Part shown: in pieces, positions 59,866 through 64,000 of the stretch
Layout: each line of letters opens with the position of its first letter
How positions within the stretch are numbered: position 1 is the first letter of the stretch
Source: Motiliproteus sp965230735
GTDB taxonomy: Bacteria; Pseudomonadota; Gammaproteobacteria; Pseudomonadales; Balneatricaceae
Length of the DNA: 64,000 nucleotides
Direction: 5' to 3'
Assembly (NCBI RefSeq): GCF_965230735.1
Contig: NZ_OZ246016.1
Coordinates: 3,596,001-3,660,000, forward strand
Made by a program: the position numbers and the translations under genes
The notes under the pieces: generated by a model
What the model was told of the DNA's origin: nothing
What the model saw: only the letters and a program-made list of their open reading frames with translations
The model's database searches: none

Positions 59866-60333
59866 TCAGCTCATCTGCGACTGCAGGTAGTTCTCGATGC
59901 CGGAGTTCTGAATCAGGTATTGCTGCGTCTCGATCCAGTCCACATGCTCTTCTTCGTATTCCAGAATATCCTCGAGCAGATCCCGACTGACGTAATCCTG
60001 CTGGTTCTCACACTCGGCGATGGCGGCCCGCAGCGCATCCAGCTGCTCCATCTGCAGGGTCATATCGCATTCGAGCATCTCGGCGGTATGCTCACCGATA
60101 CGCAGACGATTGAGGTTCTGCAGGTTCGGCAGCCCCTCCAGAAACAGGATCCGTTCGATCAGATCGTCGGCCTGCTTCATATCTTTGATCGATTTCTTAT
60201 AGCTCTTCTCGTTCAGCTCACCCAGGCCCCAGTTGCGAAACATCCGTGCATGCAGGAAGTACTGGTTGATTGAGGTCAGCTCGATCGTGAGTATTTGATT
60301 AAGGTGCTTGAGCACCTGATCATTGCCTTTCAT
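59866..60333 (-). CDS. bfr: bacterioferritin, heme-type subunit
   Basis: A 155-residue bacterioferritin subunit very similar to E. coli Bfr in outline. M52 (the heme ligand) is kept, but the di-iron site is damaged: position 51 is Asp, 54 is Gln and 94 is Gln. It therefore complements the downstream subunit, which has the opposite pattern. AGGTGG before ATG 60333 sets the start; a GTG 9 bases earlier lies inside that ribosome site. A Fur-like palindrome lies about 40 bp upstream. Confidence 0.93.
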   Translation of the reverse strand: MKGNDQVLKHLNQILTIELTSINQYFLHARMFRNWGLGELNEKSYKKSIKDMKQADDLIERILFLEGLPNLQNLNRLRIGEHTAEMLECDMTLQMEQLDALRAAIAECENQQDYVSRDLLEDILEYEEEHVDWIETQQYLIQNSGIENYLQSQMS

Positions 60334-60371
60334 GTCGTCCACCTAGTGACAGTCAGTGGTTGAATACGGTC

Positions 60372-60389
60372 ATTATCAAAAATGATAAT
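60372..60389. promoter_or_regulatory. Fur-like box upstream of the bfr operon
   Basis: ATTATCA-AAAA-TGATAAT is a perfect inverted repeat of 7-bp arms made of the Fur consensus half-sites. Position upstream of bacterioferritin genes supports iron control; Fur could repress or activate here. Confidence 0.6.
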
Positions 60390-60448
60390 CCGCAATTGTA
60401 GACTCAATTGCTCGGATTAACCAACCGCTAAGTTATTGATTATTCTAC

Positions 60449-61669
60449 CTAGTAGATGTTATCAAAGCGCGAATCGTTCGCAATCTTAAGTCCATGGGAA
60501 AAGGCCGACAAACTCGCGCTGCGCAGCGGAATAAACGGCTTGTTGTGCTGTTTGCAGAATCGCTTAACCCGCAGACAGGCATCGTGGCTGACACAATCGA
60601 TCGGGCAGAACACCAGATCGGCGTTGACCAGGCCATCACACAAGCCGGCGCGACTATCCTCTTTACCGCCGTCATGGCAGATCAGCTCCCCGTTGAGCGA
60701 TTCCACAAAAGTCCGTAATCGCGGTGTCACCGTGGCCCGACCACCGATATAGCCGAGCCGTTTTCCTTGAAGATCTAACGCAGCGGCATCACTCCCGGAG
60801 GTCTGAGCAGTATCCATGGGCTGACGCTGAATCAGCAACTGCTCCAACGCACGCTCCAGCGTATCGCGCTCTTCCCGGGTTTCATCCAATTGCTCCAGCA
60901 ACCCTTGCTGGCCGTGCTCCAGTTCGGTCAGGCGCAGGTCACGCTGTACCAGCTGCTGCTCCATCCACTCGAATCGACGGTTGAGGGTCCTGGCCTGCTT
61001 GCGACTTTCACTGAGCTGTTCCCAGAGTTGCTGATCCTGCGGTGGTGCCGGTTGAATCAACGCACGCATCGAGTCCAGCGCCCGCTGCTGTGCTGCCAGT
61101 AGATCCTCTTTGCGGTTCAACTTGGCGGCATGGTCTAGCTGTATTTTCTCCCGGCTTTGCTGAAGCTCGATCAGCTGCTGCTCCAACCGGGCGGTATATT
61201 GCAGGTCTGCCCGGTTCGACGCCCCCTGCAGGTGTGACAGCATATGCACTTCACCCAAAGCTCGATCGGCCAGTACCTGACTGGTTGATTGGTGGCTCAG
61301 CAACGCCCAGAACGGCCCGGCAAGCTCGCCACTACGACGACCCTGATCCCAGAACGCCTGCCGCTGTAGATCAGAATCCAGCTTGCTGTAGTGCTGGATC
61401 CAGCGCTGATACTTTCGCTCCAGCAGCTTATACACACGCCGCGAAGTGGCACCGTTCTGCCCCACCAGACTGACGATACCGGCATGGAGCTGATAATCGC
61501 TCAACCCAGCGCCGATCTCTCTGCGGCAGTTATTCTGCACCTTGCGAAGCTCCGCCATGCTCAAGCAGGTCCCCACCACCGGACAGTGATACTGGCGCGG
61601 CATCTCCCAGAGTTTCAGGCGGGCTTTATTCGAGGGTGTTGGCATCGTCGGCTTACATTGATCGCACAT
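60449..61669 (-). CDS. DUF2325 domain protein with long coiled coil
   Basis: A 406-residue protein. The N-terminus carries a CDQC pair and HCPVVGTC, a possible metal site. The middle (about 150-300) is a Gln/Leu/Arg-rich coiled coil. The C-terminus is a DUF2325 domain (LGYIGGRATVTPRLRTFVES, ICHDGG, ADLVFCPIDCVSHDACLRVKRFC) rich in cysteine. Family function is unknown. It lies between bfr and bfd and is divergent from bfd across a Fur-like box, suggesting an iron-linked role. Confidence 0.85.
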   Translation of the reverse strand: MCDQCKPTMPTPSNKARLKLWEMPRQYHCPVVGTCLSMAELRKVQNNCRREIGAGLSDYQLHAGIVSLVGQNGATSRRVYKLLERKYQRWIQHYSKLDSDLQRQAFWDQGRRSGELAGPFWALLSHQSTSQVLADRALGEVHMLSHLQGASNRADLQYTARLEQQLIELQQSREKIQLDHAAKLNRKEDLLAAQQRALDSMRALIQPAPPQDQQLWEQLSESRKQARTLNRRFEWMEQQLVQRDLRLTELEHGQQGLLEQLDETREERDTLERALEQLLIQRQPMDTAQTSGSDAAALDLQGKRLGYIGGRATVTPRLRTFVESLNGELICHDGGKEDSRAGLCDGLVNADLVFCPIDCVSHDACLRVKRFCKQHNKPFIPLRSASLSAFSHGLKIANDSRFDNIY

Positions 61670-61698
61670 TGGAGACTCTATTGACTACTCAAAACATA

Positions 61699-61721
61699 CG
61701 AATAGTAATCGATATCATTCG
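61699..61721. promoter_or_regulatory. Fur-like box between DUF2325 gene and bfd
   Basis: CGAATAGTAATCGATATCATTCG is symmetrical at its ends (CGAAT/ATTCG) and around a central ATCGAT. It contains the spaced A/T pattern of a Fur box. It lies in the 178-bp divergent interval and could control both genes. Confidence 0.45.
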
Positions 61722-61847
61722 TGTCAATCAATTATCTCTACCGGGAGCAGAACTTAATATGGATCAAGTTGAGAAAGCAGTGCTTGTTGATACGGATTCG
61801 CATTTGCATTATTATGACATCCAATCTCACTTGATCAGGAAACGACC

Positions 61848-62042
61848 ATGTACGTCTGTGTTTGCAAAGCCGTCACCGACAGCGAACTTCAGAACAATGT
61901 GGAGGCTGGTGCCGAGAATGTCCGCCACGTCAGCCGTTCAACCGGTCTGGGTACCGAATGCGGCAAATGCGTCTGCTTTGCTCGTGAGCGAATCGAACAT
62001 CACCGCTCTGCGATGCTTGAACTGGCCGAACAGATCGCCTAA
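61848..62042 (+). CDS. bfd: bacterioferritin-associated ferredoxin
   Basis: A 64-residue protein that carries a 2Fe-2S cluster and donates electrons to bacterioferritin to release stored iron. The four cysteines are arranged CVC near residues 4-6 and CGKCVC near 38-43, the Bfd pattern. The length is standard. The Fur-like box upstream fits known iron-starvation induction of bfd. Confidence 0.94.
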   Translation: MYVCVCKAVTDSELQNNVEAGAENVRHVSRSTGLGTECGKCVCFARERIEHHRSAMLELAEQIA

Positions 62043-62067
62043 AAATCTCTTCGACGGAGCCAACAAA

Positions 62068-62096
62068 TAAGCCCCCGCGATCTCGCGAGGGCTTTT
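62068..62096 (+). terminator. intrinsic terminator of bfd
   Basis: AAGCCCCCGCGA pairs with TCGCGAGGGCTT around a 2-nt loop with one mismatch, then TTTCT. It begins 26 bp after the bfd stop. Confidence 0.8.
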
Positions 62097-62440
62097 CTCG
62101 TACTAGCTCCAATAGCCGTTGCTAACAGCATTACTCTAATGCCACTGCGATGACAGGCAACAATAGGTTTTATTGGAAAGTTCAGCACTAACCATCACTG
62201 CCACTTACCGATCCCCACGCTGTCCGGATATTCGTATCCGCGAGTACCGATTCCCCTCACCACTGCCCTCGACCTAGTATAAGCTTGTCCCACACAGCTG
62301 CTGGACAGACAAACCGGCAAACAAGTGCTGCCGCGAGACGGATCAAACAGCCCCAAGCAGATTGATCGTAATAAATCACGACCGCCAGCGTCCATCCAGC
62401 TATAGATGTTCACGACAGGATCAATAATGAGGAGAAGCCT
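62097..62440. other. 344-bp stretch before msrA, no gene seen
   Basis: No ORF with family signatures or convincing ribosome site occurs here. The last bases carry the msrA ribosome site (ATGAGGAGAAG). I see no recognised RNA or repeat. Confidence 0.5.
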
Positions 62441-62905
62441 ATGACTCTGGCTACATTTGCCGCCGGCTGTTTTTGGGGAGTACAGGCCCGATTCGATGCC
62501 CAACCGGGTGTCACCCAAACCACCGTCGGCTACATGGGCGGCCACCTGGATAATCCGGATTACAAATCGGTTTGCACCGATAGCACCGGCCATGCCGAAG
62601 TGGTGCAGTTGGAGTTTGATCCCGCCGTGGTCGACTACCCTCAGCTGTTGCAACTGTTTTGGCAACTGCACGACCCCACCACGCTAAACCGCCAGGGACC
62701 CGATGTCGGTAGCCAGTACCGCTCGGCGGTGTTTTTCCATAGCGAAGAACAGCAACAGCAGGCCGAAGCGATGATGCAGCAGTTACAGCAACAATCACCG
62801 CGCCCGATCGTGACCCAGATTGTTCCAGCGGCCCAGTTTTACGAAGCCGAGGAGTATCATCAGAAATACCTGGCTAAACAGGGATTGCCCAGCTGCCACC
62901 TATAA
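62441..62905 (+). CDS. msrA: peptide methionine sulfoxide reductase MsrA
   Basis: A 154-residue compact MsrA that repairs methionine-S-sulfoxide. The catalytic motif AAGCFWGVQARF is near the N-terminus, followed by VGYMGGHLDNPDYKSVCTDSTGHAEVVQ and QFYEAEEYHQKYL. A Cys near the C-terminus (LPSCHL) can resolve the sulfenic acid. GGAG precedes ATG 62441. There is no fused MsrB. Confidence 0.95.
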   Translation: MTLATFAAGCFWGVQARFDAQPGVTQTTVGYMGGHLDNPDYKSVCTDSTGHAEVVQLEFDPAVVDYPQLLQLFWQLHDPTTLNRQGPDVGSQYRSAVFFHSEEQQQQAEAMMQQLQQQSPRPIVTQIVPAAQFYEAEEYHQKYLAKQGLPSCHL

Positions 62906-62924
62906 GATTCAGGACCGCTAGACA

Positions 62925-63179
62925 CTAGAATCCGCAGCTACCGCCCGGACAGCCGCCTCCGGTTGCGCAGGGCGGCGCTTTCGGGTTCTTCAGCGACCGG
63001 GCATGCACGACCGCCCCGCCGGTGGCCAACCGCTCCACCGGCGCTTCGGGATCAATCGTACCGGTGTCGATCCCCAGGCGCTCACATAGCTGGGCCCAAC
63101 TACTTAGCTGCTCATTGATTCCATGACGAACTTCATAGACCTCGCCGGTCGCGCTGCAACGGTAATCGTAGGTGGGCAT
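62925..63179 (-). CDS. FmdB-like small protein with a degenerate zinc ribbon
   Basis: An 84-residue protein starting MPTYDYRC, the FmdB zinc-ribbon opening. The first Cys-x2-Cys knuckle has lost its second cysteine (CSATG), and the partner pair is absent from its normal place. The C-terminus has an extra Cys/Gly-rich motif (CATGGGCPGGSCGF). AGGAGA fixes the start at 63179. It may bind metal through the C-terminal cysteines. Function unknown. Confidence 0.7.
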   Translation of the reverse strand: MPTYDYRCSATGEVYEVRHGINEQLSSWAQLCERLGIDTGTIDPEAPVERLATGGAVVHARSLKNPKAPPCATGGGCPGGSCGF

Positions 63180-63334
63180 CGTATTCTCCTGTTCAAAAAC
63201 CCGGCCGGTGGGCGGCATCTGCCTCGTACCGACAGTACTGGCCATTAGCGGGGCGGCTGTCTATTATCCGATGACCGCCGTCCAAGGCCAATCCTAAAGG
63301 CCAACTTTGAAGGCTACCCTGAAAGGAGAGAAGC

Positions 63335-63697
63335 ATGAGCTGTCTGTTTTGCAAGATCATCGACAAGGAGATCCCCGCCGACATCGTCTATGAAGATGAA
63401 CATGTGCTGGCTTTTCGCGATATCAACCCGCAAGCCCCGCACCATCTGCTGGTCATTCCGAAGAAGCATATCGCCACCATCAACGAAGCCGACGAGGCGG
63501 ATGCCGAGATCGTCGGCCGCTTATCATTGACAGCAGCTAAGCTGGCAAAACAGCTTGGTTTCGCCGACAGTGGCTATCGCACCGTGATGAACTGTAATGA
63601 GCACGGTGGACAGACCGTTTACCACATTCACCTGCACGTACTCGGCGGCAAAGCAATGGGCTGGCCTCCCTATACAGACCAGCTCAAACAAGCATAA
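63335..63697 (+). CDS. hinT: HIT-family purine nucleoside phosphoramidase HinT
   Basis: A 120-residue histidine-triad protein. The N-terminal CLFCKIIDKEIPADIVYEDE and the catalytic HIHLHVLGGKAMGWPP are intact. It hydrolyses AMP-linked phosphoramidates. AAGGAGAG precedes ATG 63335. The length is that of bacterial HinT. Confidence 0.95.
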   Translation: MSCLFCKIIDKEIPADIVYEDEHVLAFRDINPQAPHHLLVIPKKHIATINEADEADAEIVGRLSLTAAKLAKQLGFADSGYRTVMNCNEHGGQTVYHIHLHVLGGKAMGWPPYTDQLKQA

Positions 63698-63743
63698 ATC
63701 GCACCCGATATGTGCATCGCAGCATCAGAATTGATCACGATCA

Positions 63744-63768
63744 GGCGCCGAGTAACAAAGTCGGCGCC
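63744..63768. terminator. hairpin after hinT
   Basis: GGCGCCGA and TCGGCGCC form a perfect 8-bp stem with a 9-nt loop, 47 bp after the hinT stop. A C-rich stretch rather than T follows, so termination is uncertain. Confidence 0.4.
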
Positions 63769-63850
63769 ACCCCCCTAAACCCTCTTCACCGCACTGCAAT
63801 ATAAGCCTATTATTGTCTTCAGATTCTTATCTGACAGATGCAGGTGACCC

Positions 63851-64000
63851 ATGGTTAAGGATACCCCCCCACCGGCCCACAACCAGCTCGAGTACTTTAT
63901 CGAGCTCACCAGCAAAACCCCGCCGGTACCCACCGCCGTTATCCATCCTGTCGATGCCAATAGTCTGATTGGTGCCGTCGAAGCCGCCGAACGTAAGATC
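63851..64000 (+). CDS. phosphate acetyl/butyryltransferase-family protein, 3' truncated
   Basis: Only the first 50 codons are visible. They read MVKDTPPPAHNQLEYFIEL followed by PPVPTAVIHPVDANSLIGAVEAAERKI, which matches the start of the Pta/Ptb-type phosphotransacylase domain (often in a short bifunctional enoyl-CoA hydratase/phosphotransacetylase). It would link acyl-CoA and acyl phosphate. GCAGGTGACCC precedes ATG 63851. The rest lies outside the window. Confidence 0.6.
   Translation, partial: MVKDTPPPAHNQLEYFIELTSKTPPVPTAVIHPVDANSLIGAVEAAERKI

Overview
The window is chromosomal DNA of a gammaproteobacterium, most like the marine Oceanospirillales/Pseudomonadales group. The evidence is gene content and order: hda, perM-DUF2066, purM-purN-DUF3108, the cmoA-cmoB pair, a pspF-pspABC locus, an E. 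coli-like Lrp, and bacterioferritin with bfd. The base composition is moderately GC-rich except for one AT-rich islet near 19.8-21.5 kb. No rRNA, tRNA, prophage, transposase or CRISPR array was recognised. Both edges cut genes: a TPR-methyltransferase at the left and a phosphate acetyl/butyryltransferase-family gene at the right.

Layout. 1-11.8 kb: envelope and regulatory genes. These include a DUF3179 protein, an anchored DsbA-like protein with a chaperone-like N-terminal part, a two-component system divergent from an exported GlcG/HbpS-like protein, lrp, a HTH regulator, ansA, a ChaN lipoprotein and a DUF523 protein. 11.9-19.7 kb: proS, a FetB-type permease, then a fatty-acid block (FabH-like synthase, TetR regulator, thioesterase, fadH) that shares a repeated operator-like sequence. 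19.7-21.6 kb: the AT-rich islet, with an unknown membrane protein and two micro-ORFs. 21.6-26.9 kb: lytic transglycosylase, acylphosphatase, YihY/BrkB protein, an arsC-wrbA-DUF2069 operon and hda. 27-32 kb: a divergent MocR/flavin-binding pair and a Cache-GGDEF-EAL protein, lying between hda and perM. 32-39.4 kb: perM, DUF2066, purM-purN-DUF3108, pyk and a YgjP-like metallopeptidase. 39.6-47 kb: PilZ protein, cmoM, a CHASE-GGDEF cyclase, a methyltransferase ending in a sliding-clamp-type motif, cmoA and cmoB. 47-53.3 kb: small-molecule and envelope proteins, a candidate small RNA, rarD, a secreted YqgE-like protein and an AraC regulator. 53.5-56.6 kb: a thiolase/acyl-CoA dehydrogenase/SDR operon. 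56.7-59.3 kb: the phage-shock locus. 59.4-62.1 kb: iron storage (two bacterioferritins, DUF2325 protein, bfd) with Fur-like boxes. 62.4-64 kb: msrA, a degenerate FmdB protein, hinT and the start of a pta-like gene.

How the genes work together. Fatty-acid and acyl-CoA metabolism recurs (FabH-like synthase, thioesterases, FadH, thiolase operon), each with its own regulator. All three enzymes of the carboxymethoxyuridine tRNA modification branch (cmoA, cmoB, cmoM) are present. Cyclic-di-GMP turnover is represented by a GGDEF-EAL protein, a GGDEF protein and a PilZ protein. Envelope stress (psp) and iron storage/release (bfr/bfd) show clear promoter architecture. The points most worth a second look are the exported GlcG/HbpS-like protein with its two-component system, the AT-rich islet, the methyltransferase ending in QLDLF, the candidate small RNA with a duplicated terminator arm, the complementary bacterioferritin pair, and a likely frameshift in the Gly-rich secreted protein.
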